Positions 32,971-41,597 are shown, counted from the first letter of the stretch. The stretch: DNA of 64,000 nt from Kutzneria sp. 744 (GCF_000568255.1 NZ_KK037166.1:3068978-3132977), one strand, 5' to 3'. Numbers and translations: made by a program. The notes: generated by a model from the letters alone, not told the origin.

Positions 32971-34103
32971 GTGAGAACGACGATCACCCTGGCGCTCGCG
33001 GCCGCCACCGCGCTGTCGCTGGCCACGCCCGTGGCGGCGGCGCCGGTGCGTGCGATCACCTGGACGCCGTGCGCCGAGGACGCGACCGTGGACTGCGGAT
33101 CGCTGGTGCTGCCGATCGACTGGGCCGATCCCGGCGCCGGCACGTACACCTTGGCCCTGGCCCGCAGGAGGGCCCGCGTGCCGAGCGAGCGCCTCGGCTC
33201 GCTGGTGTTCGATCCCGGCGGGCCCGGCAACTCGGGCACGGACTGGTTGCTGCACAAGGACTTCTTCACCCCGCAGATCCACGACCGGTTCGACACCGTC
33301 GGCTTCGATCCGCGCGGCACCGGCCGGAGCCAGCCCATCACCCGCGATCCGACGCTGGTCGACGCCCTGCCCACCTCCGATCCCTCGACGCCGCAGGGTT
33401 ACGCGGATGCCGTGTCGTACAACAGGAAGCTGGTCGCCGACTGCCGACAGCGCAGCGGGCCGCTGTTCGACCATATCGACGATCTGAGCGTGGCCAAGGA
33501 CCTGGAGGCGATCCGGGGCGCGTTGGGCGAGGACAAGCTGACCTACTACGGCGTCTCCTACGGCACGCTGATCGGCCAGCAGTAAGCCGAGATGTATCCG
33601 CAGCGGATCCGCACCCTGGCGTTGGACAGCAACATGGACCACAACCTGGACGTCACGTCGTTCCTGGGCACGGAAGCGCAGGCCAGCGCACGGCCAGGAC
33701 GTCAACGCCCTGTTCAACCGGCTCTACACCAGGGCCCAGGCCGGCACGCTCGTCGACAGCGCCGGCGCGAAGATCACCCCGGACTTCCTGTCCGAGCTCC
33801 CCGGTCGGCCACCGTACGGGCCGGACTGGGCCGGGATCGCCCAGCAGCTCCAGGTGCACGGCGCGCCGCCGCTGCTGATGGTCGGCGCGTTGCACGACCC
33901 GGCCACGCCGTACGTGTGGCAGACCGATGTGGCCGGTCAGCTGCCGACCGCGACCCTGCTCACCTATGACGGGTGGGGCCACGGCCAGTACTTCAAGAGC
34001 TCGTGCGTGGACGACGCGGTCGACGACTACCTGATTTCCCTGGCCCTGCCCGCGAAGTACACGCACTGCCCCGCGGTGTCGCCCGCCGGCTCGCAACCGA
34101 TGA
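32971..34103 (+). pseudogene. Decayed tandem copy of the TAP-like peptidase
   Basis: Clear paralogue of the gene at 31297: ITWTPCAEDATVDCGSLVLPIDW, FDPGGPGNSG, YYGVSYGTLIGQQ. It is broken by TAA at 33583-33585 (TAC in the intact copy), by a deletion near 33680 that removes ~20 residues and shifts the frame (GQDVNALFNRLY continues in another frame), and by a second deletion near 33850 that removes ~65 residues before VHGAPPLLMVG. The end still reads YDGWGHGQYFKSSC but runs past the expected stop. The defects are multiple and independent, so this is a real pseudogene. Confidence 0.85.
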
Positions 34104-34106
34104 GGC

Positions 34107-34137
34107 GAGGGGCTCCCGCTGTGGACGGGAGCCCCTC
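34107..34137. terminator. Terminator between pseudogene and LuxR-type regulator
   Basis: 12-bp perfect arms GAGGGGCTCCCG (34107-34118) and its complement (34126-34137), 7-nt loop, just after the pseudogene end and 150 bp before the end of the convergent regulator gene. Confidence 0.75.
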
Positions 34138-34287
34138 CGCGTCATGCGACGATGCCGAATTCGGGCGCCTGCACAGGATTCCCCTCCCCAAGGTCGATCT
34201 CCCCACGCCAGAAGTATCACGGGGCGCGCGGCAACGCCGACAGACCCGGGATTGCCCATCCGGCATGGGTAAGTTCACCCATGCCGC

Positions 34288-34923
34288 TCACTCGGCTTCG
34301 GTCGGCCCCAGTCCGTGGCGTTTCGCGTACTCGACGGCCTCGGCCCGGTTCTGCAGGCCGACCTTGGTGTAGGCGTGGTTGAGGTGCGTCTTCACGGTCG
34401 CCTCGCTGACGGCGAGCCGGCGGGCGATCTCCGCGTTGGTCAGGCCGGCGGCGACCAGTCTGAGCACGTCGGCCTCGCGGGCCGTCAGCTCGCCGCGGTG
34501 ATCTCGCCCGATCGGGCGACGCGGGGCCGGATTCACGCCGGCCACCACGGCCCGCAGGGCGCGGATCACCGTGTCGCGGTCGGCCGTCGGCGGCAGCCAG
34601 CCGGCCGCGCCGGCCTGCAGCGCCGGCAGCACCTGGTCGTTGGTCGCGGGCAGCACCGCGATCACGATCACCACGGTCGTGGGGTGCTCGGCGCGGACCG
34701 CGCGCGTCAGCTCGACCGCGTCGCCGCCGGGCAGCGACAGGCCGAGCAGCAGCACTTCCGGTCGGTGCCGGTCGAGCAGCGGAGGTACCTGGGCGTGGTG
34801 CGTCGCCGTGCCGACCACGGCGACGCCGGGTAAGTGCCCGAGCGCGGCGTCCAGGCCGGATCTGACCGGGACGCGGTCCTCCGCGACCACGACACGGACG
34901 ATCGGGGTGTCCAAAGCCGTCAT
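34288..34923 (-). CDS. NarL/LuxR-type response regulator lacking the phosphorylation Asp
   Basis: 211 aa. A receiver-like N-terminal domain (VRVVVAEDRVPVRSGLDAAL) and a C-terminal LuxR helix-turn-helix (ELTAREADVLRLVAAGLTNAEIARRLAVSEATVKTHL). The position of the phosphoacceptor reads EVLLLGLSLPGGD, with Gly instead of Asp, and the conserved Lys is replaced in AAGWLPPTADRD. It should therefore work without a kinase, as known for atypical regulators of the ALR class. No histidine kinase gene lies nearby. ATG 34923. Confidence 0.8.
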   Translation of the reverse strand: MTALDTPIVRVVVAEDRVPVRSGLDAALGHLPGVAVVGTATHHAQVPPLLDRHRPEVLLLGLSLPGGDAVELTRAVRAEHPTTVVIVIAVLPATNDQVLPALQAGAAGWLPPTADRDTVIRALRAVVAGVNPAPRRPIGRDHRGELTAREADVLRLVAAGLTNAEIARRLAVSEATVKTHLNHAYTKVGLQNRAEAVEYAKRHGLGPTEAE

Positions 34924-34975
34924 GGGCAAATGATGGTATGCCCACCCCGAACTCGCCCGGATTTCGGTGTCGGTT

Positions 34976-35575
34976 CTAGTTCGCCAGCGCCGCCAGCACG
35001 AAATCGGCGATCTCGGCACCCAGTTGCTCAGGGGACTTGGGGCCGTCCGGCCGATACCAGGTGGGCAATTGGTTCACCACGCCCAGCGCGATCAGGACGG
35101 CCGTGTCGGCCGGCGTCACCGAGCTGAACTCCCCCGACGCCTGCGCCTTGGCGATGACGTCACGGAACGTGCGCTGGTACCGGCGGCGGTCGGCCCGGAA
35201 GGCGGCCATCCGCTCGGAGTCCAGCTTGTGCATCTCCCGGACGAACACCGCCGTCTCGTCGATGCGGTCCGCGGTGGTGACGACCAGGTTGACCATGATC
35301 GCCCGGACGGTCTGCACCGCCCCGTTGCCCTCGGCGATGATCCGGTCCAGCTCGGCGGTCTGCAGGCCGATCAGCGAGTGGTAGATCTCGTAGAGCAGGT
35401 CGTCCTTGGAGTCGAAATAGTGGTAGAGCGCGCCCTTGGTCACCTCGGCGTAGGTCACCACCTCCTGCACGGTGGTGGCGTCGAAGCCCTTCTCCGCGAA
35501 CAGCTTCACCGCCGCGCGCAGGATGCGGCTCTCCATCGGGGTCAGCTCGCCGCGCCCCTGCGATGCCTTGGTCAC
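34976..35575 (-). CDS. TetR-family regulator of acyl-CoA/SDR genes
   Basis: 199 aa. TetR helix-turn-helix: ILRAAVKLFAEKGFDATTVQEVVTYAEVTKGALYHYFDSKDDLLYEI, then an all-helical ligand domain. GTG 35575 follows AAGGAGCGGGC and starts 13 bp after the LLM gene, so it is last in the SDR-LLM-TetR operon. The matching operator sites at 37422 (its own divergent promoter) and 755 (acyl-CoA operon) suggest that it represses both until an acyl-CoA-type ligand appears. Confidence 0.85.
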   Translation of the reverse strand: MTKASQGRGELTPMESRILRAAVKLFAEKGFDATTVQEVVTYAEVTKGALYHYFDSKDDLLYEIYHSLIGLQTAELDRIIAEGNGAVQTVRAIMVNLVVTTADRIDETAVFVREMHKLDSERMAAFRADRRRYQRTFRDVIAKAQASGEFSSVTPADTAVLIALGVVNQLPTWYRPDGPKSPEQLGAEIADFVLAALAN

Positions 35576-35588
35576 GCCCGCTCCTTAG

Positions 35589-36539
35589 CTACTTCCGGCC
35601 CAGGGCCCTGACGACGTCGAACTGGTCCGCTCCCGTGGGCAGAACCATGATCGCGGGCGTGTCCAGGCCGTTCTCCACGTACTCCTGCACCCGCTCGCGA
35701 CAGCGGTCAAGGCTGCCATGCACGACCAGGTCGTCCACCACGTGGTCCGGGATGGCCGCATTGGCGCCCTTGCGGTCGCCGGCCGCCCACAGCCGGTGCA
35801 TCTCGGCCAGGTCCTCGCCACGGCCCAGCCAGTCGTGGAACGCCGCGTAGGCCGGCACCGTCAGGTAGCTGCTGATCAGCATCCGACCCAAAGCCCTTGC
35901 CGCCGCAACATCTTCCGTCGGACAGACGAAGACCCGGGCCACCAACTCCTTGCCCGTGCCCAGTTCCGCGCGCACCTGCGGCACGTCGGTCGGGGCCAGC
36001 CAGTTGGTGATCGCGCCGTCGGCCTCCTTGGCGGCCAGCCGCAGCATGCCCGGGCGCAGCGCCGCCAGCATGATCTGCGGGGCCTGCTCGGGGACCCGCT
36101 CCAGCTTGAACCGGCTCACCTTGAACGAGCCGAAGTCGCCGTCCACCTTCTCGCCGGCCAGCGCCTTCTGCAGGAACCGCAGCGTGTCGCGGACGTTGGC
36201 GAACGGCTCCGTGAACTCACGGGCGTTCCAGCCCTGCACGATCACCGGCGAGCTCGACCCGATGCCCAGCGCGAACCGTCCCGGCGCGAGCTCGGCGATG
36301 GTCGCCGCCTGCATCGCCAGCAGGCCGGGGCCGCGGGTGTAGACCGGGGCGATGGCCGTGCCCAGACGCAGCGAGGGCGCCCACTCCGCGGCCAGCGCCA
36401 GCGGCGTGAAGGCGTCCGTGCCGGCCGTCTCGGCCGACCACACGTCGGTGTAGCCCAGGTCGGGCAGGGACTTGACCAGGTCGCGCTGCTTCGGCAGCGG
36501 AATGCCGGCCAGCGGAAGCGTGATACCCCAACGACTCAC
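35589..36539 (-). CDS. LLM-class (F420-type) oxidoreductase
   Basis: 316 aa luciferase-like TIM barrel: WGITLPLAGIPLPKQ, YTDVWSAETAGTDAFTPLALAAE, LAPGRFALGIGSSSPVIVQGWN, FKLERVPEQAPQIMLAALRPGMLRLAA. The GIGSSSP and ALRPGM motifs are those of F420-dependent members in actinobacteria; the substrate is unknown. GTG 36539 overlaps the stop of SELASE mini-ORF copy C (GTGA). Co-transcribed with an SDR upstream and TetR downstream. Confidence 0.8.
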   Translation of the reverse strand: MSRWGITLPLAGIPLPKQRDLVKSLPDLGYTDVWSAETAGTDAFTPLALAAEWAPSLRLGTAIAPVYTRGPGLLAMQAATIAELAPGRFALGIGSSSPVIVQGWNAREFTEPFANVRDTLRFLQKALAGEKVDGDFGSFKVSRFKLERVPEQAPQIMLAALRPGMLRLAAKEADGAITNWLAPTDVPQVRAELGTGKELVARVFVCPTEDVAAARALGRMLISSYLTVPAYAAFHDWLGRGEDLAEMHRLWAAGDRKGANAAIPDHVVDDLVVHGSLDRCRERVQEYVENGLDTPAIMVLPTGADQFDVVRALGRK

Positions 36540-36616
36540 TTCCACACCTCGCTAGCGCTCGGCGTGCGCGTTCGCGCGTGCACTGCGTTGAATGATTCGC
36601 TCGCAAGCTCGGTCAT
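36536..36616 (-). repeat. SELASE mini-ORF repeat, copy C
   Basis: 81 nt on the minus strand: ATG 36616 two bases after the SDR stop, reading MTELASESFN through RTRTPSASE, with TGA overlapping the GTG of the LLM gene. It matches copy A base for base over most of its length, including the central hairpin (CGCGCG around TT). Confidence 0.8.
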
Positions 36617-36618
36617 GC

Positions 36619-37382
36619 TCAGACCACCATCGGACGAATCGTGGCGCCGCCGTCGATGACCAGCGTCTGGCCGGTCATCCAGGACGAGTCGTCGCCGGCC
36701 AGGAAGACGGCCGCCTTGGCGATGTCCTCCGGCTCGCCGATGCGGCCGAGCGGCAGCGCCTTGTTCAGCTGCTCCTCGTTGTTCTCCCACAGGCCGCGAG
36801 CCAGGTGCGTGCGCACCACGCCGGGGGCGATCGCGTTCACCCGGGTGGTGGGGGCCAGCTCCATGGCGAACTGGCGGGTCAGGTGGATCACCGCCGCCTT
36901 GGTGGCGTTGTAGTAGCCGATGCCGATCTCCGGGGCCAGGCCGCCGATCGAGGCGATGTTGATGACCGAGCCGCCGGTGGCCGACATCGAGGCCTTCCAC
37001 ACCAGGCCCGTCCACAGCACCACCGACATCTGGTTGACCTGCACGGTCTTGTCCGCGCGGGGCACGTCCAGGTCGACCAGCGGGCCGTAGTACGGGTTCG
37101 TGCCGGCGTTGTTGACCAGGACGTCGATGCTGCCGAACTCCTCGACCGCCGCCGCGACACAGGCCTGGGCCTGCTCCGGCTCGCCGACGTGGGCCGCCTT
37201 GGCCAGCACCTTGGCCCCCGGCCGGGCCGCGCGCAGCTCCTCGGCGACCTGGTCGAGGGCCTCCTGCTTGCGTGAGGAGAGCACCACGTTCGCGCCCTGG
37301 GCGGCCAGCGCGAAGGCGATCGCCTTGCGATGCCGCGGGACGCGCCGGTGATCAGCGCGGTCTTGCCGGTCAGACCTGACAT
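36619..37382 (-). pseudogene. SDR-family oxidoreductase with an N-terminal frameshift
   Basis: Start ATG 37382 reads SGLTGKTALITGASRGI, then the frame breaks near 37331-37335: GGCATCG-CAAGGCG lacks one base, and the continuation KAIAFALAAQGANVVLSSRK is in another frame to the end (NNAGTNPYYGPL, SIGGLAPEIGIGYYNATKAA, GGATIRPMVV). Apart from this one base the enzyme is complete (~254 aa, with catalytic Ser, Tyr and Lys). Probably a sequencing error, but it may be a null allele. It is the first gene of the SDR-LLM-TetR operon. Confidence 0.75.
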
Positions 37383-37421
37383 CTTCGTCGCTCCTGTGGT
37401 CGGGTGGCCCCCACGGTACAA

Positions 37422-37437
37422 TACCGACCAGTCGGTA
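37422..37437. promoter_or_regulatory. TetR-type operator, copy 2
   Basis: TACCGAC-CA-GTCGGTA, perfect 7-bp arms, in the 82-bp space between the divergent SDR genes. It equals the site at 755-770 except for two or three bases. The TetR gene is in the operon that this promoter region starts. Confidence 0.65.
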
Positions 37438-37464
37438 CGCAGGAGCTACGAGGAGGTCTTCGGC

Positions 37465-38256
37465 ATGCAGGTGCGCGACAGCGTGGTCGTGGTGACCGGG
37501 GCCGGTCGGGGGATCGGGGCGGCCCTGGCCCGCCGATTCGCCGCCGAGGGGGCCGCCGGCATCGTCGTCTCCGACGTGGACGGGGACTCCGCCGCGGCCG
37601 TCGCCGCCGAGCTCGGGGGCAAGGCCGTCGCGGTCGCCGCCGACGTCACCGACGCCGCCCAGGTCGCCGCCTTGGTCGCCGCCGCCGAGTCCCACTTCGG
37701 GCCCGTCGACCTGTTCTGCTCCAACGCCGGCGTGGCCTTCGGCCGGGGCATGGACGCCTCCCCCGCCGACTGGGCGACGAACCTCAACGTCAACCTCATG
37801 GCCCACGTGCACGCGGCCAACGCCGCCCTGCCGTCAATGCTTTCCCGCGGCCGCGGCTACTTCCTCAACACCGCGTCGGCCGCCGGCCTGCTGATGTCCC
37901 CCGGCGACGCCCCGTACAACGTGTCCAAGCACGCCGCCGTCGCCTTCGCCGAATGGCTCTCCGCCACCTACGGCGACCAGGGCATCGGCGTCAGCGTCCT
38001 GTGCCCCATGGGCGTGCGGACCGACATGCTCATGCCCGGCATCGAGCAGGGCGAGACCGCCGCCCTGGCCGTCGCCGCCTTCGGCGACATCCTCGAACCC
38101 GCCGCCGTCGCCGACATCGTCGTGGAGGGCCTGGCGGCGGAGCAGTTCCACATCCTCCCCCACCCCGAGGTCGCCACCTTCCTCCAGCGCAAGGCCTCCG
38201 ACATCGACCGCTGGCTCTCCGGCATGCGCCGCGCCACCGCCCAACTCCCCCGCTAG
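37465..38256 (+). CDS. SDR-family oxidoreductase
   Basis: 263 aa classical SDR: VVVVTGAGRGIGAALARRF, CSNAGVAFG, catalytic Ser in NTASAAGLL, YNVSK (Tyr and Lys), then VLCPMGVRTDML and a C-terminal region that ends ...FLQRKASDIDRWLSGMRR. The CxNAG variant and the tail resemble actinobacterial SDRs of lipid or steroid degradation. ATG 37465 follows GAGGAGGTC. It is divergent from the SDR-LLM-TetR operon and shares its operator. Confidence 0.85.
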   Translation: MQVRDSVVVVTGAGRGIGAALARRFAAEGAAGIVVSDVDGDSAAAVAAELGGKAVAVAADVTDAAQVAALVAAAESHFGPVDLFCSNAGVAFGRGMDASPADWATNLNVNLMAHVHAANAALPSMLSRGRGYFLNTASAAGLLMSPGDAPYNVSKHAAVAFAEWLSATYGDQGIGVSVLCPMGVRTDMLMPGIEQGETAALAVAAFGDILEPAAVADIVVEGLAAEQFHILPHPEVATFLQRKASDIDRWLSGMRRATAQLPR

Positions 38257-38294
38257 CTACCTGCCCGAGACCGGGACTCGCCGACACCACCAAA

Positions 38295-38342
38295 CCCCCG
38301 CGAGTCCCGCTCTCCGGCACACCGAGATACGGTTTCGGGCAG
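38295..38342. repeat. Gene-end repeat, single arm
   Basis: CCCCCGCGAGTCCCGCTCTC through CACCGAGATACGGTTTCGGGCAG, the same family as at 6758 and 8475, 39 bp after the SDR stop. The CACATGCGCTTCC hairpin found directly beside it at 8523 is here separated from it by a DUF4333-like remnant. Confidence 0.8.
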
Positions 38343-38537
38343 ATCGACTTCGTACCGGTAACGCGGAGCTCGCCAGCACCGCTGCTACCGCCGATCGGCA
38401 GCACGCAGTCGTTGTCGAAGGTCTTCGACACCAGCAAGGTCGAGAACGGCGTCGAGTCGGTCCTGAGGAATGACTACAAGCTCGAGACCGACGGCGTGCG
38501 GTGCCCCGGGATCCAGCCCGTGCGGGCCACCTGTATC
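38343..38537 (+). pseudogene. Remnant of a DUF4333-type gene
   Basis: In one frame the stretch reads LSKVFDTSKVENGVESVLRN, then DYKLETDGVRCPGIQPVRAT. That resembles the DUF4333 domain of actinobacterial lipoproteins (helix, then V-x-CP-x-x-QPV and a second Cys). No start codon with signal peptide is present upstream, and the hairpin at 38538 cuts in right after the CPGIQPV segment. The rest of the gap 38257-38605 is the repeat and the hairpin. Confidence 0.5.
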
Positions 38538-38592
38538 TGCCACATGCGCTTCCTACTTGACGCCTGGACGCAAGTAGGAAGCGCATGTGGCA
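38538..38592. terminator. Perfect hairpin CACATGCGCTTCC type, 22-bp arms
   Basis: Arms 38538-38559 (TGCCACATGCGCTTCCTACTTG) pair exactly with 38571-38592, leaving an 11-nt loop. It is the sister of 8523-8571. It ends 13 bases from the S9 peptidase stop and can terminate that minus-strand gene. Confidence 0.75.
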
Positions 38593-38605
38593 GTTCGAAG
38601 GTGCC

Positions 38606-40675
38606 TCAGCGCAACGACCGCTTCAGGAAGTCGACCTGGAGCAGGAGGAGGTTCTCCGCGACCTGTTCCTGCGGGGTCATGTGGGTGACGCCGGAGAGAG
38701 GCAGCACGGTGTGGGGGCGTCCGGCGGCCAACAACGCCGAGCTCAACCGGAGGGTGTGGGCGGCGACCACGTTGTCGTCGGCCAGGCCGTGGATGATCAT
38801 GAGGTCCTGGCTGAGCTTGGGGGCGTCCTCGATGAGGGAGTTGGCGTCGTAGACCTCGGGCCGCTCAACCGGGTTCCCGAGGTAGCGCTCGGTGTAGTGG
38901 GTGTCGTAGAGCCGCCAGTCGGTGACGGGGGCGCCGGCGATGCCGGCCCGGAAGACGTCCGGGCGGCGGAGCACGGCCAGGGCGGACAGGTAGCCGCCGT
39001 AGGACCAACCCCGGATGGCGACGCGGGAGAGGTCCAGGAACGGGAACTGCGCGGCGGCGGCGTGGAGGGCGTCGACCTGGTCGTCGAGGGTGGCGCCGGC
39101 GAAGTCGAGGTGGATGGCCCGCTCCCACCCGGGACCCCGGCCGGGAGTGCCGCGACCGTCGACGACGAGGACGGCGAAGCCCTGGTCGGCCAACCACTGC
39201 GAGGCGGTGAAGGCGTTCCGGGTCTGCACGACGCGCTGGGCATGGGGCCCGCCGTAAGGGTCGAGCAGCACGGGCAGCGGGCCGTCGACGTAGCCGGTGG
39301 GCAGCAGCAGGGCGCCGCGAAGGCCCCGCTCCCCCAGCTCCAGCAGCTGGACGTTGGGCGTGATGGACGGCGTCTCGGCCAGCGACTCGATGCCACCGAC
39401 ACGAGTGGAGCCACGGAAGACCTCGGCCACAGTGCCGAAGAAGCCGAGACCGGTGCTCAGCCGCACGGTGACGTCGCCGTTGCGGGCGATGGCGTGCACG
39501 CCGTCGCCGACGGACAGCCGCTCGACGCCGTCCTTGCGCACGCGGTAGGTGTGGATCTGCGTGGGATCGCCCTCGGATGCCCGGACCAGGATGTCTTCGG
39601 TCGTCACTGAAGTCACGGAGCGTACTTGCAATGAGCCGTCGGTCAGCACGTCGTCGCCGACGACCAGGCGCCAGGCGCCGTCGATGGCGGCGATCCGGAC
39701 CAGCCGGCCGTCCTTGGTCCACGCCGGCACGCCGGGCATGATGTCGACCCACTGCGGGTCGCTGTCCTCGTGCAGCACGGACGTCGCGCCGGTGGCCGGA
39801 TCCAACGCCAGCACCCGCTGCGTGCGCTGGTCACGGGACTGCACGAGCAGCAGCGGCGCCCCGCCGGCGGACCAGTGCGCGGTCGCCAGGTACGGGAAGG
39901 CCACGCGGTCCCACTGCACGTCCACGCGCGAGCCGTCGAGGCCCAGCACGGCGAGGCTGACGTCGGCGTTGGCCGTGCCGGCGGCCGGGTAGGCGATCTC
40001 CGCCGGCACCGTGCCGGGGTTGGCCGGGTCGGCGATGTGCCAGCGCTGCACCGGTTTGTTGTCGACGCGCGCGGCCAGCAGCCGCTCCCCGTCCGGCGCC
40101 CACCAGTAGCCCCGGAACCGGTCCATCTCCTCGGCGGCGATGAACTCGGCGACGCCCCACGTCACCTCGTCCCCGTCGGGCACGGCCAGGCCCCGGTCGC
40201 CCGAGCCGTCCACGCCGACCACCCGCAGCTCGCCGGCCACCACGGCGTACGCCACGTGCCGGCCGGTCGGGTCGGGCCTCGGGTCGATCACCGGGCCGGG
40301 CGTGGCCAGCTCAGCGGTCGCGCCGGTGGCCAGGTCGGTCACGTGCACCTTGCCGGACAGCGCGAACGCCGCCACGGTCAACGCCGAGTCGGTGGCGTAC
40401 CCGACCACACCGGCGGCCGACTCCCGGCTGCGCTCACGGCGCGCCCGCTCCTCCGGCGAGAGGTCCTCGCTGTCGGAGAAGGGGTCGAACAGCGGGGTCT
40501 CCCGCCCGCTCTCGACGTCCAGGCTCCACAGGCCGGTGCGACGGTCGGTGCCCGACGCGGAGCGCAGGAACAGCACCCGGGATCCGTCCGGTGCGACGGT
40601 GAACGCCCTGGGCACACCGAGCGAGAAGCGCTGGGTGCGGGCTTGCTGGCGGGGGAAGGACAGCTCAGCAGTCAC
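38606..40675 (-). CDS. S9 family peptidase (dipeptidyl peptidase IV-like)
   Basis: 689 aa. N-terminal beta-propeller (residues ~1-430), including the segment GVAEFIAAEEMDRFRGYWWAPDG with the EE pair that binds the substrate amino terminus in DPP IV. C-terminal alpha/beta hydrolase: nucleophile in IRGWSYGGYLSA, Asp in IHGLADDNV, His in LSGVTHMTPQ. No signal peptide, so it is likely cytosolic and trims dipeptides. GTG 40675 overlaps the stop of SELASE mini-ORF copy D. Confidence 0.9.
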   Translation of the reverse strand: MTAELSFPRQQARTQRFSLGVPRAFTVAPDGSRVLFLRSASGTDRRTGLWSLDVESGRETPLFDPFSDSEDLSPEERARRERSRESAAGVVGYATDSALTVAAFALSGKVHVTDLATGATAELATPGPVIDPRPDPTGRHVAYAVVAGELRVVGVDGSGDRGLAVPDGDEVTWGVAEFIAAEEMDRFRGYWWAPDGERLLAARVDNKPVQRWHIADPANPGTVPAEIAYPAAGTANADVSLAVLGLDGSRVDVQWDRVAFPYLATAHWSAGGAPLLLVQSRDQRTQRVLALDPATGATSVLHEDSDPQWVDIMPGVPAWTKDGRLVRIAAIDGAWRLVVGDDVLTDGSLQVRSVTSVTTEDILVRASEGDPTQIHTYRVRKDGVERLSVGDGVHAIARNGDVTVRLSTGLGFFGTVAEVFRGSTRVGGIESLAETPSITPNVQLLELGERGLRGALLLPTGYVDGPLPVLLDPYGGPHAQRVVQTRNAFTASQWLADQGFAVLVVDGRGTPGRGPGWERAIHLDFAGATLDDQVDALHAAAAQFPFLDLSRVAIRGWSYGGYLSALAVLRRPDVFRAGIAGAPVTDWRLYDTHYTERYLGNPVERPEVYDANSLIEDAPKLSQDLMIIHGLADDNVVAAHTLRLSSALLAAGRPHTVLPLSGVTHMTPQEQVAENLLLLQVDFLKRSLR

Positions 40676-40752
40676 AGGCCCACCCCGCTAGCGCTCGGCA
40701 GGTCTGCGACCCAGGTCCCTGTCTTGAATGGTTCACTCGCAAGCTCGCTCAC
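40672..40752 (-). repeat. SELASE mini-ORF repeat, copy D
   Basis: 81 nt on the minus strand: GTG 40752 reads VSELASEPFKTG through LPSASG and ends in a TGA that overlaps the GTG start of the S9 peptidase gene. The two ends match copies A and C (SELASE; PSAS), while the central hairpin is changed. The upstream gene (SRPBCC) stops 29 bp earlier. Confidence 0.75.
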
Positions 40753-40781
40753 AGCAGCGACCCTATCCGTCCCCGCCCAGG

Positions 40782-41240
40782 TCACGCCGCTGCGATATCG
40801 GCGTAGCCCCGCAGGATGCCGGCCCAGCCGTTCTCGTTGTCCACGCCGCTGGCCACGGCCTGCCAGTTGCCGCCGTGCCGCTCGAAGTGCCGGTGCTCCA
40901 GCTCGACGCGGGTCACGTCCGGGCCTTCGGCGACGAAGCGGATCTCGACCTCGCTGGCCTTGGCCGGGTCCGGGTCGTACGCCCACTCGCCGTTGAGGTG
41001 CCAGCTGACCACCACGCGGTTGGGCGGGTCGTAGACCAGCACCGTGCCCCAGTCGCACTCGCGGCCGTCCACACCGCGCTCGTACCAGCGGCCGCCCTGC
41101 CGCTGTTCCATGATCGCCTCGGCCATGTCGGCCTTGCCGATGTGGTGCGAGGACGGCCACCAGGTGGCGAACCCGGCCGTGAAGACCTTGAAGGCGTGCT
41201 GCTGACCAGCTCTGACGGTGACGGTCTTGACGACGCTCAT
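40782..41240 (-). CDS. SRPBCC/AHSA1-like domain protein
   Basis: 152 aa helix-grip fold: VRAGQQHAFKVFTAGFATWWPSSHHIG at the front, GGRWYERGVDGRECDWGTVLVYDPPNRVVVSWHLNGEW and VELEHRHFERHG later. Such proteins are commonly paired with ArsR regulators and are thought to bind hydrophobic ligands. ATG 41240 overlaps the ArsR stop by 4 bp, so the two are translationally coupled. Confidence 0.8.
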   Translation of the reverse strand: MSVVKTVTVRAGQQHAFKVFTAGFATWWPSSHHIGKADMAEAIMEQRQGGRWYERGVDGRECDWGTVLVYDPPNRVVVSWHLNGEWAYDPDPAKASEVEIRFVAEGPDVTRVELEHRHFERHGGNWQAVASGVDNENGWAGILRGYADIAAA

Positions 41241-41557
41241 GACGGCTCCTCGGGTGTGTTCTCGACGGCGGCCGCGTAGGCGGCCAGTGCGCGGTCCCAC
41301 ACCAGGTCCAGGTAGGCCCGCAGGCCCGCGACCCCGCTCGGGTCGACCCGGTAGAGGCGCCTGGTGCCGACGGCGTCGTCGATCACCAGCCCGGCCTCCT
41401 TGAGCACCTTGAGGTGTTGGGACACGGCCGGACGGCTGATCGGCAGCTCGCGGGCGAGCTCGCCGACGGCCTTCGGCCCGGTGGCGACCAGCTCGAAGAC
41501 GGCCCGGCGCATGGGGTCGCCCAGCGCGCCGAGGCCGTCGGTTCGGTAAGTCGCCAC
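41237..41557 (-). CDS. ArsR-family regulator
   Basis: 106 aa winged helix: LGDPMRRAVFELVATGPKAVGELARELPISRPAVSQHLKVLKEAGLV, then RLYRVDPSGVAGLRAYLD. No Cys metal site is present; this is the subtype that precedes SRPBCC genes. GTG 41557. A palindrome CGGTAAGC-N4-GCTTACCG lies just upstream with a third half-site overlapping the start, which suggests autorepression. Confidence 0.85.
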   Translation of the reverse strand: MATYRTDGLGALGDPMRRAVFELVATGPKAVGELARELPISRPAVSQHLKVLKEAGLVIDDAVGTRRLYRVDPSGVAGLRAYLDLVWDRALAAYAAAVENTPEEPS

Positions 41558-41560
41558 GAA

Positions 41561-41580
41561 CGGTAAGCTACGGCTTACCG
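41561..41580. promoter_or_regulatory. Operator of the ArsR gene
   Basis: CGGTAAGC-TACG-GCTTACCG, perfect 8-bp arms, in the 40-bp space between ArsR and the divergent gene; CGGTAAG recurs at 41545-41551. On the other side the direct repeat CAAGTAG(T/C)GTGC (41592-41615) overlaps the start region of the plus-strand gene. Confidence 0.65.
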
Positions 41581-41597
41581 AGACTGTCCGTCAAGTA

